Assembly (NCBI GenBank): GCA_016716715.1
Contig: JADJVE010000001.1
Location: forward strand, 434,001-498,000
DNA from: Acidobacteriota bacterium
GTDB taxonomy: Bacteria > Acidobacteriota > Thermoanaerobaculia > UBA5066
Reading direction: 5' to 3'
DNA: 64,000 bases
Position numbers and translations under genes: made by a program. A model generated the notes under the pieces. That model saw only the letters and a program-made list of their open reading frames with translations. It searched no databases and had not been told where the DNA came from. Of this stretch, positions 7,146 through 14,891 are shown one piece after another. How positions within the stretch are numbered: position 1 is the first letter of the stretch; each line of letters opens with the position of its first letter.

Positions 7146-8204
7146 TCACGCGCCGGTCGTGGAAAGAGTGTTCTTGAGGACGACCTTCAGGGCGCGCTGC
7201 TTCGCAGCGTCGCCGAACGTGTCGTAGGCCTTCATGACGTCCGCCAGCGCGAAGCGGTGGGTCACGAGCTTCCGGGGGTCGAGGCGGCCGGACTCCACGA
7301 CCTTGAGAAGCATCGGGGTCGTGACCGTGTCCACGAGGCGGGTGGTCAGGGTGATGTTCCGGTCCCAGAGCTTCTCGAGGTGCAGCGTGACCGGCTTGCC
7401 GTGTACGCCGACGTTCGCGAGACGCCCGCCCGGCGCCAGGATCGACTGGCAGATGTCGAACGTCGCGGGGACGCCCACGGCCTCGATGGCCACGTCGACT
7501 CCCTTCCCGCCCGTGAGGGACATGACCTTCTCGACGGCCTTGCCGTCCGTCGAGTCCACGACGCGTGTGGCGCCGAAGGAACGCGCCACCTCGAGACGGT
7601 TCGGGTCGAGGTCGATCATCACGAGCTCGGCCGGCGAATAGAACTGCGCCGTGAGGAGCGCCGCGAGGCCGATGGGCCCGGCGCCGACGATGGCCACGGT
7701 GTCGCCCGGCTTCACCTGGCCGTTCAGAACCCCGCATTCGAAGCCGGTGGGGAGGATGTCGCTGAGCATCGTGTACGCCTCTTCGTCGGCCCCGGGCGGG
7801 AGCGCGTAGAGGCTCGTGTCGGCGTGCGGGATACGGACGTAGTCGGCCTGGGTCCCGTCGATCGTGTTGCCGAGGATCCAGCCGCCGGTCTCGCAGTGCG
7901 AGGTCATCCCCTTCCGGCAGAACGCACATTTGCCGCATGCGGTGACGCAGGAGATCAGGACGGCGTCCCCCTTGCGGAAGAGCGTCACGGCCGCTCCCGG
8001 CTCCTCGACGACACCCACGCCCTCGTGACCGAGGATTCTCCCGTCGGTGACGGCGGGGACGTCGCCCTTGAGGATGTGGAGGTCGGTGCCGCAGATCGTG
8101 GACGTCGTGATCCGGACGATGGCGTCCGTGGCGGCCTGGATCGCCGGCCGCGGCTTGTCTTCCCAGGCTCGCCGGCCGGGGCCGTGAAAGACGAGGGCCT
8201 TCAT
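7146..8204 (-). CDS. Zinc-dependent alcohol dehydrogenase (MDR family)
   Basis: A 352-aa medium-chain dehydrogenase/reductase. The catalytic zinc ligands are visible in ICGTDLHILKG and GRILGHEGVG. The structural-zinc cysteines lie in CGKCAFCRKGMTSHC, and the NAD-binding Rossmann motif is VAIVGAGPIGLAA. It oxidises an alcohol or reduces an aldehyde with NAD(P)H in the cytoplasm; the substrate is not evident. The start is uncertain. MKALVF at 8204 is where the family begins, but an in-frame ATG at 8261 (MSRSQTL) adds 19 residues. The predicted sigma54 transcript starts near 8263, which gives a 59-base leader for the 8204 start or an almost leaderless one for 8261. Co-transcribed with the GlsB-type gene. 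Confidence 0.9.
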   Translation of the reverse strand: MKALVFHGPGRRAWEDKPRPAIQAATDAIVRITTSTICGTDLHILKGDVPAVTDGRILGHEGVGVVEEPGAAVTLFRKGDAVLISCVTACGKCAFCRKGMTSHCETGGWILGNTIDGTQADYVRIPHADTSLYALPPGADEEAYTMLSDILPTGFECGVLNGQVKPGDTVAIVGAGPIGLAALLTAQFYSPAELVMIDLDPNRLEVARSFGATRVVDSTDGKAVEKVMSLTGGKGVDVAIEAVGVPATFDICQSILAPGGRLANVGVHGKPVTLHLEKLWDRNITLTTRLVDTVTTPMLLKVVESGRLDPRKLVTHRFALADVMKAYDTFGDAAKQRALKVVLKNTLSTTGA

Positions 8205-8273
8205 GGTGGTGGCCCCGGTGCCGGTCTCGCTTCTCTCCGTGAGGGTCTGTGATCTGCTCATGGCGCCTTGCAC

Positions 8274-8289
8274 CGCAATCTCCTTGCCA
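8274..8289 (-). promoter_or_regulatory. Sigma54 promoter candidate for the alcohol dehydrogenase operon
   Basis: Minus-strand sequence TGGCAAGGAGATTGCG: two mismatches to TGGCACG-N4-TTGCW, with GG-N10-GC spacing. The predicted transcription start is near 8263. It is back to back with the plus-strand site at 8319-8334, 29 bases away. Confidence 0.58.
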
Positions 8290-8318
8290 CGTCCGAACCA
8301 ACCTCGCTCCGGCGCTCG

Positions 8319-8334
8319 TGGCCCGCCACTTGCA
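8319..8334 (+). promoter_or_regulatory. Sigma54 promoter candidate for the YXWGXW-type gene
   Basis: The site TGGCCCGCCACTTGCA has one mismatch to the sigma54 consensus, with GG-N10-GC spacing. The predicted start is near 8345, only one base before the ATG at 8346, which would make the mRNA essentially leaderless. It is therefore either a real leaderless arrangement or a transcription start a few bases off the usual distance. Confidence 0.55.
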
Positions 8335-8345
8335 GAGTCGTCGGC

Positions 8346-8744
8346 ATGAGAAATGCCAGGAATTTCACGATAGCGGCCGCGATGCTCGTGTTCGCGGCTG
8401 GTGTGTCCTTCGCGAGGACTGCTTCGGCGCAGCCTCATCCCCCGATGCCGCCCGGGATGGGATCGCTCCCGATGCCCCCGATGCCCGACCTGCACGTGCG
8501 CATCGTCACGGAGGCCCCGCCCCCGCGCCGGCACGAAGAGAGAGTCGTGAGCCCGGGCCCGAACCACACGTACATCAAGGGCTACTGGCATCACTCCGGC
8601 GAGGCGTGGGCCTGGAGCGACGGCCGCTGGGCCGAAAAGCCGCGCAGGCACGCCCACTGGGTCAAGGCCAGCTACAGGCACGTGAAGGGCGGTACGCGCT
8701 ACACGCCGGGTCACTGGTCTTACGAGAAGGTCATCTACAACTGA
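8346..8744 (+). CDS. Secreted YXWGXW-type repeat protein
   Basis: A 132-aa protein with a signal peptide (MRNARNFTIAAAMLVFAAG, cleaved near ASAQ), a Pro/Met-rich linker, and a C-terminal region rich in Trp, Tyr and His: YIKGYWHHSGEAWAWSDGRW, then HWVKASYRHVKGGTRYTPGHW. This resembles the YXWGXW repeat family of small exported proteins, whose function is unknown. I prefer ATG 8346 over the internal ATG 8382 because it supplies the basic N-region of the signal peptide, although no ribosome site precedes it. It is divergent from the alcohol dehydrogenase gene. Confidence 0.75.
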   Translation: MRNARNFTIAAAMLVFAAGVSFARTASAQPHPPMPPGMGSLPMPPMPDLHVRIVTEAPPPRRHEERVVSPGPNHTYIKGYWHHSGEAWAWSDGRWAEKPRRHAHWVKASYRHVKGGTRYTPGHWSYEKVIYN

Positions 8745-8863
8745 AGCTCGCGGGCGGAGAGGCGTCGCGGTCGCGCGGCGCCCCGCCCGTTCTTTCCGCC
8801 CCTTGACCCGAGACGAGGCAGGGTTTGCCTGTGATCGACTCGTGCCGTAGCCTGAGACGAACG

Positions 8864-10522
8864 ATGTCGAATCCGAAGGAAGTCCAGCCTCTCCGCGCTC
8901 TCCTGATCAGCAGCGAAGAGGACGGGCTCTGGCTTCGCGCCCTCGTGAAGGAGCTGCCGGGCACCGTCTCGCTCGAGTGGGTCGGGACGTTCGAAGAAGG
9001 GCTCGCCGCGATGACGGCCGGACGGCACGACGCCTTCCTCGTGGACGGACGGCTCGGCAAGCGGAGCGGCCTCGACCTCCTGCGCGCGTACCGCGAGGCG
9101 GGAGACGGCGCGCCGGTGATCGTGATGGGCGAGGCGGACCGCTCGCTCGACGTCGCGGCGATGGAGAACGGGGCCGCCGACTACCTCGTGAAGGGCCGCC
9201 TCGACGCGCCCCGACTCGAGCGCTCGATCCGATATGCGCTGGAGGCGTCGCGGCGCGCGGCCAGGCTCCGCCGCGTCCGCGACGAGCTGGAGGCGCGTGT
9301 CGCCGAGCGGGCGGACGCGCTCGAGACCATGAACGAAGCGCTGGCGGCCGAGGTGGCCGAGCGCCGCCTGGCCGAGCGCGCCCTGCGCGATGCGGACCGC
9401 TCGAAGGACGCGTTCTTCGCGACCCTGGCGCACGAGCTCCGCAACCCGCTGGCGCCGCTCACGAGCGCGACCGAGATCCTCGCCCGGACGGGCGATACGC
9501 CGGAGGACGAGATCCGGCGCGACCGCGCCCGGCGCGTGATCGAGCGGCAGGTCGCGCACATGGTGCGGCTGATCGACGACCTTCTCGACCTCTCCCGCAT
9601 CACGCATGGAAAACTGGAGCTGCGCCGCGAGCGCGTGTCGCTGGCGGCCGTCATCGAGAGCGCGCTCGAGACGGCCGGACCTCTCCTTCTCCGCCGCAAG
9701 CAGCAATTCGAGCTGCGCGTACCCGAGTCACCGGTGTTCCTGCACGCTGATCCGATGCGGCTCGCGCAGGTCGTGGCGAACCTCGTCTCGAACGCCGCCA
9801 AGTACACCGAGCCGGGCGGGCGAATCCGTCTCGAGGCCGTGCGCGAAGGCGGAGACGTCGTCGTGTCGGTCGTGGATTCCGGCATCGGGATCCCGGCGGT
9901 GCACCTCGCGCACGTCTTCACGATGTTCGGGCAGGGGCACCGCGCGCACGAGCCGGTCTACGGAGGGCTCGGGATCGGCCTCGCGCTCGCGAAGAGCCTC
10001 GCCGAGCTGCACGGCGGCAGGCTGACCGCCGCGAGCGAGGGCGAGGGCAAGGGCAGCGTCTTCACGCTCCGCCTCGCGTGCGCGGCCGAGGACTCCGCCG
10101 CACCTTCGGCGGCGCAGGCTTCGCCGGGTGCGCCGCCGCCGCCCCGCCGGATTCTCGTCGTCGACGACAACGTCGACGCGGCGCTCACACTCGCCGAGCT
10201 GCTGGCCCTCGAAGGGCACGAGACGCACGTCGCCCACGACGGCCCCTCCGCCGTCGACGCCGCGAAGCGGCTCCGCCCGGACGCCGCGATCCTCGACATC
10301 GGCCTGCCGGGATTCGACGGCCACGAGGTGGCGCGCCGCCTCCGGGCGGATCCGGCGCTCAAGGGAGTCTTCCTCGTGGCTCTCTCCGGCTGGGCCCAGC
10401 CGGAGGATCTGGCCCGGTCGCGCGAGGCCGGCTTCGACCATCACCTCACCAAGCCGATTCAGCTCAAGAGCCTCGAGCTCGTCCTCCTGGAGGCGCCTGG
10501 TGGTCGAGGTCGTACTGCTTGA
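8864..10522 (+). CDS. Hybrid sensor histidine kinase with N- and C-terminal receiver domains
   Basis: 552 aa without membrane segments, so cytoplasmic. Order: receiver-like domain (about 8-125, phospho-acceptor Asp in AFLVDGRLG, Lys in YLVKG), coiled-coil linker (about 140-185), HisKA with the H-box FFATLAHELRNPLAPL, HATPase_c (N box NLVSNAAKYT, G1 DSGIGIP, G2 GGLGIGLALAKSL), and a second receiver at the end (ILVVDDNVD, phospho-acceptor AILDIGLPG, VALSG, LTKPI). Input must come from a partner or from phosphorylation of the first receiver. The 3' end overlaps the convergent sigma54-type regulator by 59 bases. The two may form a two-component pair with the degenerate kinase at 11867; this is inferred from position. 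Confidence 0.9.
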   Translation: MSNPKEVQPLRALLISSEEDGLWLRALVKELPGTVSLEWVGTFEEGLAAMTAGRHDAFLVDGRLGKRSGLDLLRAYREAGDGAPVIVMGEADRSLDVAAMENGAADYLVKGRLDAPRLERSIRYALEASRRAARLRRVRDELEARVAERADALETMNEALAAEVAERRLAERALRDADRSKDAFFATLAHELRNPLAPLTSATEILARTGDTPEDEIRRDRARRVIERQVAHMVRLIDDLLDLSRITHGKLELRRERVSLAAVIESALETAGPLLLRRKQQFELRVPESPVFLHADPMRLAQVVANLVSNAAKYTEPGGRIRLEAVREGGDVVVSVVDSGIGIPAVHLAHVFTMFGQGHRAHEPVYGGLGIGLALAKSLAELHGGRLTAASEGEGKGSVFTLRLACAAEDSAAPSAAQASPGAPPPPRRILVVDDNVDAALTLAELLALEGHETHVAHDGPSAVDAAKRLRPDAAILDIGLPGFDGHEVARRLRADPALKGVFLVALSGWAQPEDLARSREAGFDHHLTKPIQLKSLELVLLEAPGGRGRTA

Positions 10523-11870
10523 GCCTGTTGTAGACGGTCTTCAGGCTGATGCCGAGAATCTCCGCCGCCGCCCGGCGGTCACCGTTCACGGCCTTTAGGG
10601 TGGCGATCAGCAGCTTGCGCTCGACCGCCTCGAGCTTTTCTCCGACACGCACCGGCACCTCGGGCCACGCTTCCGCGTTCGCGTCCGCCGCCGGCGCTCG
10701 CTCGGCCGCGTGCGGCGCAGCCAGTACCGCCTCGACGACCTCGGGCGGAACGGTGGGCGGGTCGCTCAGGACGTATGCCCGATGCACGGCGTTCTTCAGC
10801 TCGCGCACGTTGCCGGGCCAGTCGTGTCCGCCCAGCGCCTCGAGCGCCCCCTCCTCGAGAGCCGTGAACCCGCGCCCTTCCTTCAGCTCGACCTGCGACA
10901 GGAAGTGGCTCGCGAGAGCCGGGATGTCCTCCTTGCGCAGGCGCAACGGAGGCATCCAGAGCGGAAAGACGTTGAGCCGGTAGAAGAGGTCGGATCGGAA
11001 CGACCCGTTCTTCACCGCCTCGGCGAGGTCGCGGTTCGAGCTCGCCACGAGCCGCACGTCCACGTCCAGCTCCTCGTTGCCGCCGACCCGGCGGAAGGCG
11101 CGCGTGTCGAGAACGCGGAGGAACTTGACCTGGAGATCGGGCGGCATCTCGGTGACCTCGTCCAGGAAGAGGGTCCCTCCGTGCGCCATCTCGAACGTGC
11201 CGGCCCGGCGCCGCTCGGCGCCCGTGAACGAGCCCTTCTCGTGCCCGAAGAGCTCGCTCTCGACGAGGTGCGGCGAGATCGCGCCGCAGTTGACCGCGAC
11301 GAACGGTCCCCGGGCGCGGCGCGAGAGGGCGTGCACGGTTCGGGCGGCGACTTCCTTGCCCGTGCCGCTCTCCCCGGTGATCATGACGGGCGCCTCGGAG
11401 CCCGCGACGCGGGCGATCAGGCGGAAGACCTCCCGCATCGCGGCCGACCGGCCGACCATCTCCCCGAGCCGGCCCGGAGTCGCGGGCTCGAGATGCGCCG
11501 CGGGGTGCGGAGTCCAACTCTCCGCGAGGCGCGCGAGAGACGAGGCGAGGAACGCGGGCTTGAGCGGCTTGAGCAGGAAGTCGTGGGCGCCGGCCCTCAT
11601 CGCCTCGACGGCGGCGAGGATGGAGCCCTTGCCCGTCAGGACGAGGACGGCGCAGTCCGCCCGGACGGCCTTCGCCGCGCGCACGACGTCGAGCCCGCTC
11701 CCGTCCGGCAGACCGAGGTCCGTGATGCAGACGTCGGGCGTCTCGCGCGAGAGGGAGTCGCGCGCATCCGCCACCGAGCCCGCGGCGAAGGAGACGTATC
11801 CGAGCTCCTCGACGAGCTCGACGAGCGAGGCCCTCACGCGCGGCTCGTCTTCCACCACGAGGACTTTCAC
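10464..11870 (-). CDS. NtrC-family sigma54-dependent response regulator
   Basis: 468 aa in the classic order. Receiver: acidic pocket VVEDEP, phospho-acceptor in CITDLGLPDGSG, Thr in VLVLTGKG, Lys in FLLKPLK. AAA+ domain: Walker A GESGTGKE, sigma54-contact loop GSFTGA, Walker B GGTLFLDEV, sensor region ASSNRDL, arginine finger region FRSDLFYRLNVFPL. Fis-type helix-turn-helix: RRAAAEILGISLKTVYNRL. The loop is GSFTGA rather than the canonical GAFTGA. It activates sigma54 promoters from enhancer-like sites, and eight candidate sigma54 promoters lie within 13 kb. The ATG overlaps the stop of the upstream kinase-like gene by four bases (ATGA), so they are co-translated. Confidence 0.93.
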   Translation of the reverse strand: MKVLVVEDEPRVRASLVELVEELGYVSFAAGSVADARDSLSRETPDVCITDLGLPDGSGLDVVRAAKAVRADCAVLVLTGKGSILAAVEAMRAGAHDFLLKPLKPAFLASSLARLAESWTPHPAAHLEPATPGRLGEMVGRSAAMREVFRLIARVAGSEAPVMITGESGTGKEVAARTVHALSRRARGPFVAVNCGAISPHLVESELFGHEKGSFTGAERRRAGTFEMAHGGTLFLDEVTEMPPDLQVKFLRVLDTRAFRRVGGNEELDVDVRLVASSNRDLAEAVKNGSFRSDLFYRLNVFPLWMPPLRLRKEDIPALASHFLSQVELKEGRGFTALEEGALEALGGHDWPGNVRELKNAVHRAYVLSDPPTVPPEVVEAVLAAPHAAERAPAADANAEAWPEVPVRVGEKLEAVERKLLIATLKAVNGDRRAAAEILGISLKTVYNRLKQYDLDHQAPPGGRARGS

Positions 11871-12535
11871 GCGTCGTCCCTCCGTCCGGCGTCGCCTTCA
11901 GCCCGGAGAGGCCACGAGAAGAGCGCCGAGAGACGTCCCTCGCGCCCGGTCAGCTCGAGGAGGCCGCCGTCGGCCGCGACCACCGCGCGGGCCACGAACA
12001 ATGCTTCCGCGTCCTCGCTCCCGTGAGGGAGGTCGAGGAGCCGCGCCTGACGACCGTCAGCCGTCCCGCGCGGTCCCGCGAGGGTCAGGGTCACCCGGCC
12101 GCCTTCGCATTCTTCCCGTCCGGCCGGCGCGGCGGCGCCGGGCCCCGCCACGAAGGCCGCGACGCCCCGGATCGCGTCGGCCAGCCCGACGGCTCGCAAG
12201 GGCAGACGCAGAGAGGCCGCGGCCGCCGCGTCGATCGGAACGCCCGCGCGGAGGCAAACGTCGCGGAGAGTCGTCTCTTCCGGCTGCTCGCCGGCGATCG
12301 CCGCGAGGCGCAGCAGCAGGTCGAGGAGCCGGGTCGTCGCACCGAGGTCGGCCTGCACCGCGCGAACCTTTTCCACCGCCCATGAGGGATCGGCTCCGGA
12401 CGGCGAGAGAAGCCGCCGCTCCACGAGGTCGAGCTTCAGCGCGGCGGCCGAGAGCGGGTCCGCGAGGGCATGACGCAGCACGTGCAGGATTCGAGCGGGC
12501 TCGCCGGCAGGGTCGGGAGGCGTCGAGGCGGTCAT
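11867..12535 (-). CDS. Degenerate histidine-kinase-like / phosphotransfer protein
   Basis: A 222-aa soluble protein. The N-terminal half resembles a dimerisation domain with a relict H-box (ILHVLRHALADPLSAAALKL) and a second helix (ATTRLLDLLLRLAAIAGEQ). The C-terminal half resembles a HATPase fold but shows no clear N or G boxes. This is the plan of ChpT-like phosphotransferases and other inactive kinases, which relay phosphate rather than bind ATP. It is encoded immediately upstream of the sigma54-type regulator with a 4-base overlap, so it probably works with it. ATG 12535 is chosen over a TTG at 12568. Function is inferred from fold resemblance and context. Confidence 0.6.
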   Translation of the reverse strand: MTASTPPDPAGEPARILHVLRHALADPLSAAALKLDLVERRLLSPSGADPSWAVEKVRAVQADLGATTRLLDLLLRLAAIAGEQPEETTLRDVCLRAGVPIDAAAAASLRLPLRAVGLADAIRGVAAFVAGPGAAAPAGREECEGGRVTLTLAGPRGTADGRQARLLDLPHGSEDAEALFVARAVVAADGGLLELTGREGRLSALFSWPLRAEGDAGRRDDA

Positions 12536-12600
12536 GTCGGAGGTCGACCAAGCTAGCACAGGCGGCAACGGGTGCGGCTCGCTGCGCGGAGGGCGGCCGG

Positions 12601-13038
12601 TCAGGCGGCGAGGCCGACGAGCAGAGCGGAGAGCGCTTCGACGTGCCTCCGCTGCCGCGGGATCAGCTCGAGCTCGACGAGCTCCCGGGCGTCCTCGTCG
12701 AGCGAGGGCAGCGCGGCCTCGTACTCCGCGAGGCCGCGCTGCTCGGCTTCGAGGAGCGCGCCCACGAACTCGCGGTCATCCATCCCCTGCAGCGAGCCGT
12801 TGCCCGTGAGCGCCGCGACGCCCGAGCCCTCCCAGGGGTCGGCCGCGGCCACGGGCACCCCGCCCCGGGCCTGAACGGATCCGTGGAGAGCCGTGACGGT
12901 TCGCTGGTGATCGGAGGCGAGCCGCAGGATGTGGTTGCCGTCGGCCGCGGCCTTCTTACGCAACACGCCGAGAGCCTTCTGATATCCGGCCACCGCGGCG
13001 AGCTCGACACGCAGGAGGGAGTTGAGGGGTTCGATCAC
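12601..13038 (-). CDS. Ferritin-like protein, DUF2383 type
   Basis: A helical protein of 145 aa from the GTG at 13038. It begins VIEPLNSLLRVELAAVAGYQKAL, the usual first helix of DUF2383/PA2169-like ferritin-fold proteins. Later helices carry HILRLASDHQRTVTALHG and a C-terminal ELIPRQRRHVEALSAL with candidate metal ligands. Roles in stress are proposed for the family but unproven. A longer frame to an ATG at 13128 exists, but it would overlap the divergent lipoprotein start and its promoter, so I prefer the GTG with GGGAGG just upstream. The predicted sigma54 start (13039) is one base before it. Confidence 0.72.
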   Translation of the reverse strand: MIEPLNSLLRVELAAVAGYQKALGVLRKKAAADGNHILRLASDHQRTVTALHGSVQARGGVPVAAADPWEGSGVAALTGNGSLQGMDDREFVGALLEAEQRGLAEYEAALPSLDEDARELVELELIPRQRRHVEALSALLVGLAA

Positions 13039-13049
13039 GCCCTCCCAAG

Positions 13050-13065
13050 AGCACTCCTCATGCCA
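13050..13065 (-). promoter_or_regulatory. Sigma54 promoter candidate for the DUF2383 gene
   Basis: Minus-strand sequence TGGCATGAGGAGTGCT, two mismatches, GG-N10-GC spacing. The predicted start near 13039 again leaves almost no leader before the GTG at 13038. It is paired back to back with the plus-strand site at 13087-13102. Confidence 0.5.
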
Positions 13066-13086
13066 GTCGAGGGCGCGGTGCGGGGC

Positions 13087-13102
13087 TGGCACGGCTTCTG
13101 CA
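13087..13102 (+). promoter_or_regulatory. Sigma54 promoter candidate for the lipoprotein gene
   Basis: The site TGGCACGGCTTCTGCA has one mismatch to the sigma54 consensus, with exact GG-N10-GC spacing. Transcription would start near 13113, just before the GGAGG ribosome site of the ATG at 13127. Confidence 0.65.
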
Positions 13103-13126
13103 CTCTCGAGACGGAGGACCAGAAAC

Positions 13127-13561
13127 ATGATTCACCGCCAGCTCGCATTCCTCGCATCCGCTTCACTCCTCGCCCTCGCCACGGCCTGCAGCCAGTCGTC
13201 CGACACCGTGACGAAGAAGAGCGAGTCGACGACGCAGACGTCCGGAGGGACCGTCACGACCACGAACGAGACCAAGCAGGTCGGCGCGACGCTCGAGGCC
13301 AAGAGCGAGACCAAGGTCGATTCGCCCGCCGGCGCCGTCGCCTCGAAGACCGAGACGATCGTCGGAACGGTCACCGTCTTCACCGCCGGCAAGAAGATCG
13401 AAGTGATGACGGGCGAGAAGAAGATGCACGACTTCAGCCTCGACGACAAGGACGTCGTCTATTCCGTCGACGGCGCGGTGATGGTGGGCAAGCGCGTCAC
13501 GGTCACCGACGAGACCGGCACCGACAAGGTCCGCCGCATCACCGTGAAGCTGGGAGCCTAG
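13127..13561 (+). CDS. Small Thr/Lys-rich lipoprotein
   Basis: A 144-aa protein with a lipoprotein signal: hydrophobic run FLASASLLALATAC with Cys at position 21, so it is lipid-anchored. The mature part is rich in Thr, Ser, Lys and Glu (TTQTSGGTVTTTNETKQV), and then has a beta-rich domain (TVTVFTAGKKIEVMTGEKK ... GKRVTVTDETGTDKVRRITV) that may be an OB-like fold. No family is recognised. GGAGG precedes the ATG. Its location beside ferritin-like and CsbD genes and its sigma54-type promoter point to an envelope stress role, which is inference. Confidence 0.78.
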   Translation: MIHRQLAFLASASLLALATACSQSSDTVTKKSESTTQTSGGTVTTTNETKQVGATLEAKSETKVDSPAGAVASKTETIVGTVTVFTAGKKIEVMTGEKKMHDFSLDDKDVVYSVDGAVMVGKRVTVTDETGTDKVRRITVKLGA

Positions 13562-13612
13562 GGCCCCTCGTGCCGCCGGGGCTTCGTCCTGACGCTTCGT
13601 CCCCGGCACGGA

Positions 13613-13631
13613 TTGCCGATCGGATCGGCAA
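13613..13631. repeat. Perfect 8-bp inverted repeat
   Basis: TTGCCGAT, a 3-base spacer CGG, then ATCGGCAA. It lies between the lipoprotein stop and the small membrane protein gene. It could be an operator or a short hairpin; there is no T-run, so a classical terminator is unlikely. Confidence 0.5.
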
Positions 13632-13675
13632 GCCTTGCCGAATGACCCGGTCGTCCCCCTGAAGGAGGAACCTGC

Positions 13676-13894
13676 ATGAACAACCTCAAAGGCATCGCCC
13701 TCGCGCTGATCGTGGCCGGCGTCCTGGCCATCGTCTACGGGGGCTTCACCTACACGAAAAAAACGCATCAGACCAAGATCGGACCGATCGAGCTGGCGGT
13801 CAAGGAGAAGGAGACCGTCAACGTGCCGCTCTGGGTCGGCGTCGGCGCGATCGTGGCCGGCGGGGCTCTGCTCTTCGCGCGCCCCAAGGGTTGA
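13676..13894 (+). CDS. Small two-helix membrane protein
   Basis: 72 aa: helix 1 LKGIALALIVAGVLAIVYGG, a short polar loop FTYTKKTHQTKIGPIELAVKEKET, and helix 2 LWVGVGAIVAGGALLFARPK. This layout is common in short inner-membrane proteins annotated as DUF3185 or unknown, often beside CsbD genes. A strong AAGGAGG precedes the ATG. There is no recognised function. The CsbD copy 2 gene follows after 64 bases. Confidence 0.78.
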   Translation: MNNLKGIALALIVAGVLAIVYGGFTYTKKTHQTKIGPIELAVKEKETVNVPLWVGVGAIVAGGALLFARPKG

Positions 13895-13906
13895 GAGCGT
13901 TCCGCG

Positions 13907-13922
13907 TGGCATACGAAGTGCG
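13907..13922 (+). promoter_or_regulatory. Weak sigma54-like site upstream of CsbD copy 2
   Basis: TGGCATACGAAGTGCG keeps TGGCA, TGC and the GG-N10-GC spacing but has four mismatches overall. A start near 13933 would give a 26-base leader with AGGAG before the ATG at 13959. It is listed mainly because the other CsbD copy has a near-perfect site. Confidence 0.35.
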
Positions 13923-13958
13923 TAGTCCCTTCACGGAAGAAAACACAGGAGAACGACC

Positions 13959-14162
13959 ATGAGACAGCAGGAAGTCGGCGGAAAAGTGAAGAAAGTCAAG
14001 GGAAGCGTCAAGGAAGCCGTCGGAATTCTCTCCGGCGACAGGAAGATGGAACGGGAAGGCTCACTCCAGCGCGCCGAGGGCGCGATCGAGGAGGGGCTCG
14101 GCAAGGCGCGCCGCAAGGTCGGCGAGGCCCTCGCGAATCTCGGCAACGCCATCAAGAAATAG
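13959..14162 (+). CDS. CsbD-family stress protein (copy 2)
   Basis: A 67-aa paralogue of the 2913-3116 gene with the same length, the same KVKKVKG core and the same LGNAIK tail, but different DNA and many substitutions, so the duplication is not recent. Charged, soluble, predicted largely disordered or helical. AGGAG precedes the ATG. The next gene starts 9 bases after its stop, suggesting an operon. Confidence 0.88.
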   Translation: MRQQEVGGKVKKVKGSVKEAVGILSGDRKMEREGSLQRAEGAIEEGLGKARRKVGEALANLGNAIKK

Positions 14163-14170
14163 GACGTCAA

Positions 14171-14869
14171 ATGAAAACACCCGTTCTCGCCCTCGCTCTC
14201 GTCGCCACCGTGTCCATCGGGGGGCGGAGCAACGCCCAGCAGCCGGAGCCCGTCGCCGCGCCGGCGGCCGTCTCGGCGAACTCCGCGCTGGTCGACGACA
14301 TCACCCGGCTCTGGAGAGCCAATCTGTCCGAGGAGTTCATCAGCAAGTACGTCGCCCACTCGGATCTCGCCCGGGACCTGACCGCCGACGACGTCGTGCG
14401 CCTCCGGAGCGCGGGCGTGCCCGAGACCCTCATCACGTCGATCACCCGGCGGCGATCGGAAGCCGGCGCGGCCGCGGTTGCACCGCAGGCGATCGCCGGA
14501 GTAAACGACGCCCGCCGCTGGGACGGCCTCACGCGCCGGAACTCCGGGCTGGTGCTGCTCAAGAGCCGGTGGGACGCGGGAGTCCTCGAGTTCAAGGACG
14601 GGTCGATTCGCTGGGTGGACTCCCGGGATGCCGGGAAGAACGTCCTCCTGCCGGCGGCGCAGGCGACCGAGCAGGAGCTCACCTGCCTGAAAAAGTCCGG
14701 CGGCAACGAGTGCTTCGAGTGGGTCGTGAAGACGCGAAACGAGGAGTACCGGTTCCGCGACGTCGGCTGGCAGCAGGGCGAGAACGCGAAGGTCGCCGAG
14801 CTCTTCGCGTTCTTCAGCGCCGCCTACCCGAGCCTGATCTCGTCGCGCCGCCCGGTCGACGCAAAGTAG
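14171..14869 (+). CDS. Exported protein of unknown function (232 aa)
   Basis: Signal peptide MKTPVLALALVATVSIGGRSNA followed by a Pro/Ala linker. The N-terminal half has a small helical motif (LTADDVVRLRSAGVPETLITSI) of the kind seen in proteins that carry short SHOCT-like or DUF repeats. The C-terminal half is a compact domain with two cysteines (LTCLKKSGGNECFEW), ending in a helix rich in Phe (VAELFAFFSAAYPSL). No family is assigned. It lies 9 bases after CsbD copy 2 and is convergent with the glucan synthase gene. Confidence 0.72.
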   Translation: MKTPVLALALVATVSIGGRSNAQQPEPVAAPAAVSANSALVDDITRLWRANLSEEFISKYVAHSDLARDLTADDVVRLRSAGVPETLITSITRRRSEAGAAAVAPQAIAGVNDARRWDGLTRRNSGLVLLKSRWDAGVLEFKDGSIRWVDSRDAGKNVLLPAAQATEQELTCLKKSGGNECFEWVVKTRNEEYRFRDVGWQQGENAKVAELFAFFSAAYPSLISSRRPVDAK

Positions 14870-14891
14870 TCGCGGCCGACGGGCGACGCGC

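Noticed and set aside
8205..8714. Upstream extension of the alcohol dehydrogenase to 522 residues
   Set aside because: The extra 170 residues are Arg/Gly-rich without domain and overlap the divergent YXWGXW gene and both promoters.
13613..13631. Rho-independent terminator after the lipoprotein gene
   Set aside because: The inverted repeat is perfect but only 8 bp and has no T-run.
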